From an uncultured Bacteroidales bacterium (GTDB taxonomy: Bacteria; Bacteroidota; Bacteroidia; Bacteroidales; UBA932): 64,000 nt of DNA. The position numbers and the translations under genes are program-made. The stretch is from assembly GCA_946402945.1 (NCBI GenBank), contig CAMIYB010000002.1, positions 40,415 to 104,414 of the forward strand. Reading direction: 5' to 3'. The notes beneath the pieces are model-generated. The model made no database searches and was not told the origin of the DNA. It saw nothing but the letters and a program-made list of their open reading frames with translations. Each line of letters opens with the position of its first letter. Positions within the stretch are counted from its first letter, which is position 1. This document shows positions 1 through 8,854 of this stretch, piece by piece.

Positions 1-1508
1 GCTTCGATATAATTGAGCAGGACCTCGGCATACCGCATATCAATCCAGTCCAGCAGGCCGGAGTCCCAGTTCGGATCCACTTCCGTTTCCTCCAGGAATT
101 TGCGGAGCAGGAATCCGGTGCGGGTATAGTTGCCGCCATAGGGGTCGAATCCGGAATAGTTCGTATCGTCGGCCGCGCCGTAGATATAATAGGTCTTTCC
201 GTCCACCGGCCAGGTGTAGGGATTGCCGCTTTTAATCTTGGCGGTCCCGTCCTGCTGGATCAGGCCTGCCTGGATGATGATCTCCGTCTTCTTGAATTCC
301 GCTCCCGGAAGGATGACCGTCGCATGCAGGCGAGCGTCCTTATCGGCGAATATATCCGTCGGATGGTCGAATTTGTAGTAATTCTTGGATGCGGAATAGC
401 CCGTGTAGTCGGTCAGGTCGTTGCCGGCATCGGACGTGCGCACCGGGGTGCTCTCGCCGTTGGAGCCGTAACTCTCGTAGAGATCCACCAGTTCCAGGTT
501 CGGATCCATGCGCCCCGGATGCGGCCAGCCGCCGCAGGTCTGTTTGGGTTGGAAGAAAATCGGATAGTTGCTGCCCGTTCCCTTGACCGTAACCCCTTTG
601 ATGAAAATGACTTCGGGGCTCGCGCTGTTGGGCTGGGTAAACAGTTTGTAATAATTTTCCGCCGCTTCCGCCGGGGTGGCGGGCTCCGGCTGATACAGGC
701 CGTAACGATCCGAATCGATGACCAGTTCGGCCGCCTCGATGGCCGTCTTGTACCATTCTGCCGCAGCCGCGGCGTCCACGCCGACCAGGTGTTCATCCAC
801 CGCCTTGCCGGCCAGGGAAACCTTGTCGCCGAACTTGGCGACGGACGCGGCGAAGAGGGCGACCCGGGACGTCAGGGCGGCTGCCACGTATTTGTTGGCA
901 CGGCGCTCCGTCAGGCCGACGGGAGGCAGTTTTTCCATCGCGGTCTTTCCCATTTTAATGGCATAGTTCCATGTCTCCTCCTCGGTGGAGCGGGGCACCT
1001 TCAACGCATCTACGTCCCCCGTCCACTGCTGGGTCGTCTCGATGATCGGAACGCCGCCGTAACGCTTGGCCAGGCCGAAATACGTGTAGCACTTGATGAA
1101 GGCCACCTCGCCCTCCAGGGCCGCCTTTTCATCGTCCCGCACCGGCAGGGTCGGGATGGCGTCGGAGAGGATATTGACATCCCGCAGCAGGGAGAAGGCG
1201 TCCGACCACCACTGGAAATAGTTGACGCTGTAGTGATCCACATACTGGGAATGGGTCGCTTCTTCCGTAAACATGGCCGGAACCATGTTGGAATGGGTGT
1301 AATGCTGATTGAAGCCGTCCCGCATGTACATGAAGTCCTCGACCGGCAATTGGGCGTACAGGTTGGCCATGTACAGTTCCACGCCGGCGGAGGAAGAGAA
1401 GAGGACATCCGGGTTGATTTTGTCCTTGGGCTGAATGTTCAGGTAGTCCGCACAGGCAGAGGAGACCAGCGCGGCAAGGAGCATAGAAAGTACCGTATAG
1501 CGTTTCAT
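1..1508 (-). CDS. SusD/RagB-like nutrient-binding outer-membrane lipoprotein (3' end cut by window edge)
   Basis: The reading frame begins at an ATG whose complement is at 1506-1508 and stays open to base 1, so the C-terminus is outside the window; this is why the ORF track lacks it. The product starts MKRYTVLSMLLAALVSSACADYLNIQ, a lipoprotein signal with Cys followed by the SusD-type N-terminus. About 500 residues are visible, including the C-terminal 'DMRYAEVLLNYIEA' motif typical of the RagB/SusD family. SusD proteins sit on the outer membrane as a lid on the SusC transporter and bind the ligand. The start is 7 bases after the stop of the SusC gene, so the two are co-transcribed. The substrate cannot be told from sequence. 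Confidence 0.93.
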   Translation of the reverse strand, partial: MKRYTVLSMLLAALVSSACADYLNIQPKDKINPDVLFSSSAGVELYMANLYAQLPVEDFMYMRDGFNQHYTHSNMVPAMFTEEATHSQYVDHYSVNYFQWWSDAFSLLRDVNILSDAIPTLPVRDDEKAALEGEVAFIKCYTYFGLAKRYGGVPIIETTQQWTGDVDALKVPRSTEEETWNYAIKMGKTAMEKLPPVGLTERRANKYVAAALTSRVALFAASVAKFGDKVSLAGKAVDEHLVGVDAAAAAEWYKTAIEAAELVIDSDRYGLYQPEPATPAEAAENYYKLFTQPNSASPEVIFIKGVTVKGTGSNYPIFFQPKQTCGGWPHPGRMDPNLELVDLYESYGSNGESTPVRTSDAGNDLTDYTGYSASKNYYKFDHPTDIFADKDARLHATVILPGAEFKKTEIIIQAGLIQQDGTAKIKSGNPYTWPVDGKTYYIYGAADDTNYSGFDPYGGNYTRTGFLLRKFLEETEVDPNWDSGLLDWIDMRYAEVLLNYIE

Positions 1509-1515
1509 AAGCATC

Positions 1516-4500
1516 TTAGAATGAAATGTTTACACCCAGATTCCAACTTTGCATCAGCGGATAGTTGCATCCCATGCTGCTGGTCCCGACCGTCTTCTCC
1601 GGATCGAAGGGCTTGACGAAGGGGTCGCAGAGGGTGAACACGTTGTTGGCGTTGACGTAGAAGCGGACTTTGCTGATGCCGATACGCGTCGTCCAGCGTT
1701 GCGGGAGCGTGTAACCGATCGTCAGGTTCTTCAGACGCAGGTAGGTGACGTCCCGCCGCCAGACGGAACTTTCCAGATAGTTGGAGCCGGCGTCGGTAAT
1801 CACACGGGTCGAAGGCCATTTCCCCGGAATCCACTCACTGGTATCGTCAAACATGTCCGTCCGATGCCAGCGGTCGTAGAAATAGGCGGGGGTGTTGAGG
1901 TTGTAGGCCAGCACCTCGGCGTACATCTCCTTGAAGCGGATGGTGTTGAATCCGGAGCCATGGAAGACCAGGGAGAAGTCCAGCCCTTTCCAGGAACCGG
2001 ACAGGGTCAGTCCATAGAACAGTTTCGGATAGCCGCTGTAGAAGAGCGGAACCATGTCATTCCCGTCGATGACGCCGTCTTCGTTCATGTCCTTGTAACG
2101 GAAGTCGCCCGGAAGGATCTTGTCGTTGCCGCGGGCCCCGTTCTGGACCGGCGCCTGGAGAATCTCCTGCTCACTTTGGAACTGTCCCTCCAGGACATAG
2201 CCCCAGTACACATCGTTGTACCGGTTGGCACGGCCGTTCAGCCAGCGCTGCCGGGTACTGGAGAATTCCGCCTCCTCGACATAGAGGTTCTGGGAACGGG
2301 CATAATTGAAGTTGCCGGAAATGCTGTAGTAGAAGTCCCCGGCATGGCCGTTCCAGGCCGCCGTGAAGTCGATGCCGAAGGTGCGGTCGCTGTTGAGGTT
2401 TTCCTGCGGGAGACTGGCTCCGAAGGTGTTGGGCAGCGACAGGAGGCGGCTGGACAGCAGGCCCGACCGGTCGCGGTCATACACATCCACGGAGAAGGTC
2501 AGGGCATTTTTCAGGAAACCGAAATCCAGGCCGATGTCCGCCATCTTCGAGGTAAACCAGGTCAACTTGTCATTAACCAGCGCGGGAGACGCCGCACCAG
2601 TCGTCCAGACGCCGTCCGTGAACTCATATCCCCCGCCGCCGGTCACACTGAAACCGGGAATATACTGGAAGGGCTTGCCGTTGTCTTCGCCCACCAGACC
2701 ATAGGAGGCGCGCAGTTTCAGATAGGAAATGACGCGCTGCCGTTTCATGAAAGGCTCCTCCGAGACGCGCCATCCGGCCGAGACGACGGGGAAGAAGCCC
2801 CATCGCATCTGCGGACTGTACAGGCAGGAACCGTCATACCGGAAGGAGGCGTCCAGCAGATACCTGTCTTTGAACGCATAGGACAGACGGCCGATGTAGG
2901 ACATGCTCGTCTCGTCTTTTTCCATACCGGAGGTCTTCATGTTGTTCTCGCTGGCCAGGTCCACCTGGTCCCCCGTATAGAAGGAGTATTCCCGGAGAAG
3001 GGAACTGGTACGGCTGTGGTAGCCGGTCTGCTCATACACGAATGTCGCTTCCACCTGGTGCTTCCCGCCGAACAGGTGGGAATAGGCAAGCATGGCCTGC
3101 AGGGTGGTCAAGCCGGACGTGGTGTAGGCATTGCTGATGGTGGACGGACCGTTCTTTTCCTGCGGAGAATAGGGAATGTCCGCCGTCTCGTCGTAAACAT
3201 AGAGGTTGTAAGCCTTGTTGAGCGTCTTGGTGGAGATGTCCCGGTAGTTGTAACTGAAGTTCACCTTGGCGTAGAGCCCTTCCAGGAAAGGGAAATCATA
3301 GCGAAGGGCGGCGGCGCCGTTGAATACCCGGTCATCCGTGTTGCTGTAGCCGGAGACGCCGGACATGGACTTCGCCAGGGCATGGCCGTAAGAGGTGACG
3401 GCCATGTAGTCGGGGTTGCCGTTCGCATAGATCGGCTCAGTCGGAAGGGCCGTCCGGGAAGCGAAGAAAACGTCATAGAACCCGCCGACAGTGCCCTTCT
3501 TGCGGTCCTCGGAGCCGGACAACTGGAAGTCCAGATGGAGGTGGTCCGTGATGTTGACGTTGACATTGGAGCGGAAATCCACCTTGTTGTATCCCAGGTC
3601 TCCGCTCCGCAGCAGGCCTTCGTCCGTCAGGTAGCCGGCTCCGACGTAATATTTCGCGCGCGGGGTCGCCCCTTCCACGGAGAGGTGGTATTGGCGCTGG
3701 GTCGAAAAGGGTTTGATGACGGCGTTGTACCAGTCGGTGGACGGCGCGGCCGCCTCCTGCGCGAGTTGCTCCCGCGTGTAGGCGGGCGTACCATTGTAAA
3801 TCATGGCCTCATTGTAGAGTTCGGTCCACTGCTGCCGGTTGCTCATCGCCGGCATATCCGTCGGCATCTGGATACCGGCCACCGCTTCGAAGGAAAGGAC
3901 GGGCCGCTTGGAGGAACCCGTCTTGGTCGTGACGATGACGACGCCGTTGGCGCCGCGGCGGCCGTACACGGCACCCAGGGCATCCTTGATGACCGAAATG
4001 CTTTCAATGTCATTCGGATCCAGCCGCTGGAAAATGTTGTTGCCGGAGACCTGCGGGATCCCGTCCACGACATAGAGCGGATTGCCGAAGCCGCGGATGT
4101 TGATACTGGTGCTGAAGGAGCCCGGTTCACCGTTTTCCTGCCGGATCTGCAGACCTGCCACTTTGCCGGCCAGGTCCTGCGCCAGGGAGGAACTGGTCGC
4201 TGTCTTGAGTTCCTTCCCTCCGCCGATGCTCGAAACGGCCCCGGTCAGGTTTTCACGTTTCCGCACGCCGTAGCCGATGACCACCGCATCGTCCAGCCGT
4301 TCCGCCTCGGCCAGCAGGACAAGGGTCTTCCCATCGATTTCGCGGGCCTGTGCCGTGTACTCCTTGAACCCCAGGAAACTGATGTTCAAGACCTCTTCCG
4401 GACCGGCTTTCAACTCGAAGTTGCCGTCCAGGTCGGTGGTCGTCGAGGCGCGGCTGCGCGAACTGAACACGACCGCTCCCGGGACAGGGGCGCCTGACTC

Positions 4501-4617
4501 GTCCGTCACCTTGCCCTTGACAGCCTGGGACTGTCCCTGCGGCTGGGCCGGGGACAGAAGCGGCAGGAAGGCGAGCGGGAGGGCGACTGCCATTCTGACG
4601 ATAAGATTGCTTTTCAT
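1516..4617 (-). CDS. SusC/RagA-family TonB-linked outer-membrane transporter
   Basis: About 1033 residues from MKSNLIVRMAVALPLAFLPL, a signal peptide. The track starts 18 codons upstream, but the internal ATG at 4617 is what places a signal peptide at the N-terminus. Order: carboxypeptidase-regulatory-like domain (VKGKVTDESGAPVPGAVV), a TonB-box/plug junction (DDAVVIGYGVRKRENLTGAV), plug domain (ISVIKDALGAVYGRRGANGV), then a large beta-barrel ending NLGVNISF with a terminal aromatic residue. It imports large ligands across the outer membrane using TonB energy with the SusD partner just downstream. The gene lies downstream of the membrane-anchored SARP-like regulator, a candidate controller. 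Confidence 0.95.
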   Translation of the reverse strand: MKSNLIVRMAVALPLAFLPLLSPAQPQGQSQAVKGKVTDESGAPVPGAVVFSSRSRASTTTDLDGNFELKAGPEEVLNISFLGFKEYTAQAREIDGKTLVLLAEAERLDDAVVIGYGVRKRENLTGAVSSIGGGKELKTATSSSLAQDLAGKVAGLQIRQENGEPGSFSTSINIRGFGNPLYVVDGIPQVSGNNIFQRLDPNDIESISVIKDALGAVYGRRGANGVVIVTTKTGSSKRPVLSFEAVAGIQMPTDMPAMSNRQQWTELYNEAMIYNGTPAYTREQLAQEAAAPSTDWYNAVIKPFSTQRQYHLSVEGATPRAKYYVGAGYLTDEGLLRSGDLGYNKVDFRSNVNVNITDHLHLDFQLSGSEDRKKGTVGGFYDVFFASRTALPTEPIYANGNPDYMAVTSYGHALAKSMSGVSGYSNTDDRVFNGAAALRYDFPFLEGLYAKVNFSYNYRDISTKTLNKAYNLYVYDETADIPYSPQEKNGPSTISNAYTTSGLTTLQAMLAYSHLFGGKHQVEATFVYEQTGYHSRTSSLLREYSFYTGDQVDLASENNMKTSGMEKDETSMSYIGRLSYAFKDRYLLDASFRYDGSCLYSPQMRWGFFPVVSAGWRVSEEPFMKRQRVISYLKLRASYGLVGEDNGKPFQYIPGFSVTGGGGYEFTDGVWTTGAASPALVNDKLTWFTSKMADIGLDFGFLKNALTFSVDVYDRDRSGLLSSRLLSLPNTFGASLPQENLNSDRTFGIDFTAAWNGHAGDFYYSISGNFNYARSQNLYVEEAEFSSTRQRWLNGRANRYNDVYWGYVLEGQFQSEQEILQAPVQNGARGNDKILPGDFRYKDMNEDGVIDGNDMVPLFYSGYPKLFYGLTLSGSWKGLDFSLVFHGSGFNTIRFKEMYAEVLAYNLNTPAYFYDRWHRTDMFDDTSEWIPGKWPSTRVITDAGSNYLESSVWRRDVTYLRLKNLTIGYTLPQRWTTRIGISKVRFYVNANNVFTLCDPFVKPFDPEKTVGTSSMGCNYPLMQSWNLGVNISF

Positions 4618-4641
4618 AGATAAGCGCGTTCTGTTTTTACG

Positions 4642-4649
4642 CAAAAATA
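4642..4649 (-). promoter_or_regulatory. Candidate -7 element of the first susCD operon
   Basis: On the minus strand this reads TATTTTTG, an exact match to the Bacteroidales -7 consensus TAnnTTTG, about 25 bases before the susC ATG. No clear TTTG -33 element is visible at the usual 19-21 bp spacing, so this is a weak call. Confidence 0.35.
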
Positions 4650-4732
4650 AAAGGCGACCTTTAACGGCCACCTTAATATTTCCTTAACGCAGGGAGAAAA
4701 CGCTTAAAATGTTTTAATTTTTTACGGCAACC

Positions 4733-7147
4733 CTATTTTTTCTTAACAAAATCAGTAAAAGGAGTACTGAATTCCTCTCCCATCATCTGGGAATACCGCT
4801 GCACGAAAGCCTTGTAAGATTCCTGCGCCGCACCGTAGCGTTTGCTCTCCATCAGGGCGGTGCATTTCATCCGCACCGCCTCTTCGTCCAGCGAGTCGAA
4901 GCCGAGCACCAGGTCGCTCAGGAACACCCGGTCGGAATCGGACATCCGCCGGACAGAGAGGGAAGAAAGGGCGGTGATCATCTTCTCGGCATATTCCGCC
5001 TTGAAGCGGTCCAGCCACTCCGCCTCTACATCCGGAAGCAGTGGTCCCCTGCCGGCCAGATGGACGAATTCCTGGACCGCTGCGGCGTCCGCCATGCCCG
5101 AATGAACGGCCTCAGACAGTTCCAGCGCCCGATAGTAGTCGCAGGGAATTCCAGCCATTTCCATTGACCAGTTGCCGGCGCTGCTGGAGATGGATGCAGG
5201 GCCCAGTTTTTCCAGCTGGGCACGGATCCGGTTGAAATAGACCGCCCGGTTGTTGTTGAAACTCTCTTCGCTCTTGTCGAACCAGAGGTTTTCCCGCAGT
5301 TGCGCATTGGATACCCGTCCGTCCTCACGGCAATGCAGAAGCAGGAAGGCAAGCAGTTGCTGCATCATCGGAGAGAACTCCTTGGTCAGATCCTGACCGT
5401 TGGGGCCGGTCACCTTGAAGAAGCCCAGCAGCCTGATCTGCGGAGCGTCCGGAGCCGTTTCCGTCTCGTCTTCCTGCGGGAAAACAGGCTTGTCGCGCCG
5501 ACGGACAGCCCACAGGAGCGCCGCGGTACCAAGCAGCGCCAAAACAAGTAGCAGCCAGGGCCACCAGGGGCTTTCTTCCCGGCTCGCAACAGGCATCTGC
5601 CGATAAGGGTCCCGGATCGAGAAACTCTTGACAAGGCCGTTCCCGCCCGGAGCCACGCCCGCGATATAGACTTTCCAGCCATCCTCAACGCGAAGCAGCC
5701 GGCATCTCCAATAGACCGTCATGCCATGCGTAAGGATGGGGCTTCTCCGGCATTCGCCGGTCTCCGGATTGATTTCGGCCAGGACAAGGCGACCGGAATC
5801 ATAAGCGAGCAGATGGAAGCGGCCGTCATAAAAGACCAGGTCCGGGGATGCCGGAGACAGCGCATCGGATTCGACCACCGTCCGCACGGAGCCATCGTCC
5901 AGGCGGATCGCCAAGATGTCGGAGAAATCAAGGATGGTAAGGTCCTGGCGCCCGCTTTCATTGCCGTCGCCACCATAGAAAAAGGCGATGCTGTCCCGCA
6001 CGCAGAAGGCGGAGCGGCGTCTGGGCTCCACGTCTTCCAGCACCATCCGCTTGACCGGCGCGCCCGGTTTCCAGCAGACCATCTCATTCAGGAAACGGTG
6101 ATAACCATAGCCGAAGAGGCGTATCACGCTCCCGTCGGAAGGATTGCACAAAAGGGCGGACTCATAACTGCGGGAATAGGCCTCACGCCGTTCCTGCCGT
6201 TCCCAGCACAGGCGCTCGAAGTCGAATCGGTTGGGAACCGGCGGCTGCGCCTCCAGATCAAGGATATAGAGCCCGCCGTCGGAATCCTGGATAATATCCT
6301 CCCCCATCGCCTCGATCGGCAGGGTGTCCGCGAAGGGATAACGCTCGGCCTGGTCGCCGTCGGGATGGATCCGGACGATTTCGTTGGCACTGACAAAGGT
6401 CAGCCCGCAGGAAGAATCACCATAGGCGATGCGGAAAGGAACGCTGATCGGGAAGGACGGTCCCGGTTGCCAGCGGGCATCCTGTTCCTCCCGCCAGATC
6501 GGATTTGCGATGGCGGCGGTCAGCCGGCGGCCCTGTTTTGCCGTATGGGCGAAGCGGGCGGCATTGGTAAACTGCCAGTGACAATCCCGCATCTGCAACC
6601 TGTCGCTATAGAGAGAAACCTCATAGAGGATCAGGGGCGCGATTTCGGTGATATTGCCCACGGCCCCGAATCCGACGCTCGCACTATGACGACGGGACGG
6701 AGCGGAAATACTTGTAAGGTAATCGCCGTTGGCATAGATCCGAAGCGAATCGCGCCGCCTTCCGATCCCGAAAGAAATCCGGTTCACCTCTCCGAGGCCG
6801 TGCGCAAGGGCCAGGGGCTTGGACACGTGCGACCCAAGGTTGACCAGCATGCCGGGCGCCTGGTCACGATCGTGGATCAGGACCAGACCCAGATCCGTCT
6901 GTCCGTCAATGAGAAGGTGGCAGATCGAGCCGAAGGGCTCCCGTTCCAGGTCGATCCGCAGGAGGAAATCCAGGGAAAGACTGTCCCGGAAAGGAACCTC
7001 ACGCCTTGCATCTCCGATCGTCAGGGAAGTCCGCGCAGAAACGGGGGCTTCATAAGAACGGAAGGCCAGTCCCCCGACATTCTCCGCCGGCAAGGGCGTC
7101 ATCGGCCCCGCCAGCAGCAAACCTATCAGGAGAAACAGCGTCAGCAT
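4733..7147 (-). CDS. Membrane-anchored SARP/BTAD-type transcriptional regulator with extracytoplasmic sensor
   Basis: 804 residues, ATG at 7147. Visible parts: signal/anchor (MLTLFLLIGLLLAGPMTPLP); residues ~25-190 resemble a LamG/concanavalin-like fold; ~220-510 look like propeller repeats; one membrane helix at ~526-546 (WWPWLLLVLALLGTAALLWA) followed by positive charges. The C-terminal cytoplasmic part (~570-804) starts IRLLGFFKVTGPNGQDLT and continues as a winged helix plus an alpha-helical TPR-like BTAD, the architecture of SARP/DnrI regulators. This would be a one-component sensor passing a periplasmic signal to DNA. It follows the nucleoside kinase by 24 bases and precedes a SusCD pair on the same strand, so that pair is the natural target (inference). 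Domain calls are from pattern recognition and could be refined by a profile search. Confidence 0.75.
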   Translation of the reverse strand: MLTLFLLIGLLLAGPMTPLPAENVGGLAFRSYEAPVSARTSLTIGDARREVPFRDSLSLDFLLRIDLEREPFGSICHLLIDGQTDLGLVLIHDRDQAPGMLVNLGSHVSKPLALAHGLGEVNRISFGIGRRRDSLRIYANGDYLTSISAPSRRHSASVGFGAVGNITEIAPLILYEVSLYSDRLQMRDCHWQFTNAARFAHTAKQGRRLTAAIANPIWREEQDARWQPGPSFPISVPFRIAYGDSSCGLTFVSANEIVRIHPDGDQAERYPFADTLPIEAMGEDIIQDSDGGLYILDLEAQPPVPNRFDFERLCWERQERREAYSRSYESALLCNPSDGSVIRLFGYGYHRFLNEMVCWKPGAPVKRMVLEDVEPRRRSAFCVRDSIAFFYGGDGNESGRQDLTILDFSDILAIRLDDGSVRTVVESDALSPASPDLVFYDGRFHLLAYDSGRLVLAEINPETGECRRSPILTHGMTVYWRCRLLRVEDGWKVYIAGVAPGGNGLVKSFSIRDPYRQMPVASREESPWWPWLLLVLALLGTAALLWAVRRRDKPVFPQEDETETAPDAPQIRLLGFFKVTGPNGQDLTKEFSPMMQQLLAFLLLHCREDGRVSNAQLRENLWFDKSEESFNNNRAVYFNRIRAQLEKLGPASISSSAGNWSMEMAGIPCDYYRALELSEAVHSGMADAAAVQEFVHLAGRGPLLPDVEAEWLDRFKAEYAEKMITALSSLSVRRMSDSDRVFLSDLVLGFDSLDEEAVRMKCTALMESKRYGAAQESYKAFVQRYSQMMGEEFSTPFTDFVKKK

Positions 7148-7171
7148 ATGGAAAGAAGTGATAACAAGCGC

Positions 7172-8854
7172 TTACAAGGTCTGGCCGCCGATGAATTCGC
7201 GCATAATGGAGGTCGGGGGGATGGCGGCGATTTCGTCGGGATGGAGCGGGAAGATGTAACTGAGGAATTTGAGCAGGCGGACGGCTTCCGGATAGGCCGG
7301 AGAGGCCTGGGAAATCCGCCGCAGGAGAGGCTCTGCGTAGTATTTCAGCAGCGGGAGTTCGAAGACGAGGGCGGAGTTGAAGATGGCGTCGGCATTTTCC
7401 TGGAAGGGGAAGATGCCGCGGATCTCGCCCCGGCGGACGCTGTCCCAGCGGAGGATGGTATCCTCGGGAGAGATGCCCCGGACGCGGTTGTCGCGGATCA
7501 TCCGGCGCAGGAGACGGTTGTCGGAGGTGGAGATGTTGTTGTTCTCGTCGATGCTCAGCGAGGTCAGCGCGGAGGCGTACACGCGGAAAATGCGGGTCTG
7601 GTCCACGCCGGGGACCATCTCGGGATTCAGGGCATGGATGCCCTCCATGATGAGGATGTCTTTCTCGTCGAGATGGAGTTTCTTCCCCTCGTAGCGGCGG
7701 CAGCCGGCCTTGAAATCGAACTTGGGGATTTCAACCTCCTGACCGGCCAGCAGTTCGTTGAGCTGGCGGCCGAGCAGATCGAGGTCCATGGCGCCGAGCG
7801 CCTCGAAATCATAGTTGCCGTTTTCGTCCTTCGGAGTGTCCTCCCTATTGTGGAAATAGTTGTCCAGTTCCAGCACTTTCGGGTTGAGTCCCAGCACCTT
7901 GCACTGGATGGCCAGGCGCAGGGAGGTGCTGGTCTTGCCACTGGAGGAAGGGCCCGCGATGAAGACGATCTTCACCTGTCCGCGGCGCTGCCAGATCTGG
8001 TCGGCGATGGCCGCATACTTGCGTTCGTGCAGGGCTTCGGCCAGATTGATCAGTTGGACGGCACGGCCCTCCTCTATCGCCTTGTTGAGATTGCCGATGC
8101 CGCGCACGCCCTCGATGTCGCACCAGTCGGAGTATTCCTTCAGCGAAGCGGCGATCTTGCTCTGGCGCCGGATGGGCATCAGCCGGCCGGAATCGGCCAT
8201 CTGGGGCAGTTGGAGGCACATCCCCTGGTTGAAGCCCACCAGCCCGAAGGTCTTCAGCAGGCCGGAGGACGGCACCAGCGGGCCATGGAAGGAATCGGCC
8301 GTCTTCCCGAGATAATAGACATTGGTGGTAAAGACGCCCGTCGAACGCAGGAGTTCGGCCTTATGGGGCTGATGCTGGGCGTCGAAGATGGCGGCCGCCT
8401 CCTCCGACAGCATCCGCTTTTTGGTGAAGGGGATATCCGCGTCGATGATCTTCTGCATGCCCTCGCGCACCTTTTCGATTTCCTCGTCGGTGAGGAAAAG
8501 TACGGGGCGGCGGCCGTCTTCACTTTTGAAGGGCTCCAGCAGTTCGCAGTAGAGGCCGCTCGGCAGCGAATGGTGGATGGCCAGGATCTTATCGGGATAC
8601 TGCTCCCGCACGACGGCCTGGAGGACGAAGCAGAGCGAACGGATATAGCAGCGACGGCCGTCCGAATCGCCGTAATCGAGGAATTCGACTTCCTGGGAGA
8701 CAATCACCTGATAAGAGAGGTCCTTGAGTTCGTGGTCGACCAGGGCCGCGAGCACGGGACCCTTGATGTGCCACTTCGCAGCCATCTCGCCGAGGGTCGT
8801 CCCCAATTCCACCTGATGGCGCTTGCCATCGTTCTTGCACCAGATACTGATCAT
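7172..8854 (-). CDS. Nucleoside (uridine-type) kinase with TGS/ThrRS-like N-terminus
   Basis: 560 residues. The N-terminal ~60 residues (TLGEMAAKWHIKGPVLAAL) look like a TGS domain and ~65-260 resemble the second domain of threonyl-tRNA synthetase. The C-terminal half is a P-loop kinase of the uridine kinase/phosphoribulokinase family with Walker A AGPSSSGKTS at ~298 and the substrate region VLELDNYFHNREDTPKDENG. It probably phosphorylates a nucleoside in pyrimidine salvage; the exact substrate is not known from sequence. Its ATG overlaps the uvrA stop by four bases (ATGA), implying translational coupling. Confidence 0.88.
   Translation of the reverse strand: MISIWCKNDGKRHQVELGTTLGEMAAKWHIKGPVLAALVDHELKDLSYQVIVSQEVEFLDYGDSDGRRCYIRSLCFVLQAVVREQYPDKILAIHHSLPSGLYCELLEPFKSEDGRRPVLFLTDEEIEKVREGMQKIIDADIPFTKKRMLSEEAAAIFDAQHQPHKAELLRSTGVFTTNVYYLGKTADSFHGPLVPSSGLLKTFGLVGFNQGMCLQLPQMADSGRLMPIRRQSKIAASLKEYSDWCDIEGVRGIGNLNKAIEEGRAVQLINLAEALHERKYAAIADQIWQRRGQVKIVFIAGPSSSGKTSTSLRLAIQCKVLGLNPKVLELDNYFHNREDTPKDENGNYDFEALGAMDLDLLGRQLNELLAGQEVEIPKFDFKAGCRRYEGKKLHLDEKDILIMEGIHALNPEMVPGVDQTRIFRVYASALTSLSIDENNNISTSDNRLLRRMIRDNRVRGISPEDTILRWDSVRRGEIRGIFPFQENADAIFNSALVFELPLLKYYAEPLLRRISQASPAYPEAVRLLKFLSYIFPLHPDEIAAIPPTSIMREFIGGQTL

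Noticed and set aside
1549-4497. 982-residue plus-strand ORF
   Set aside because: Mirror of the first SusC gene.
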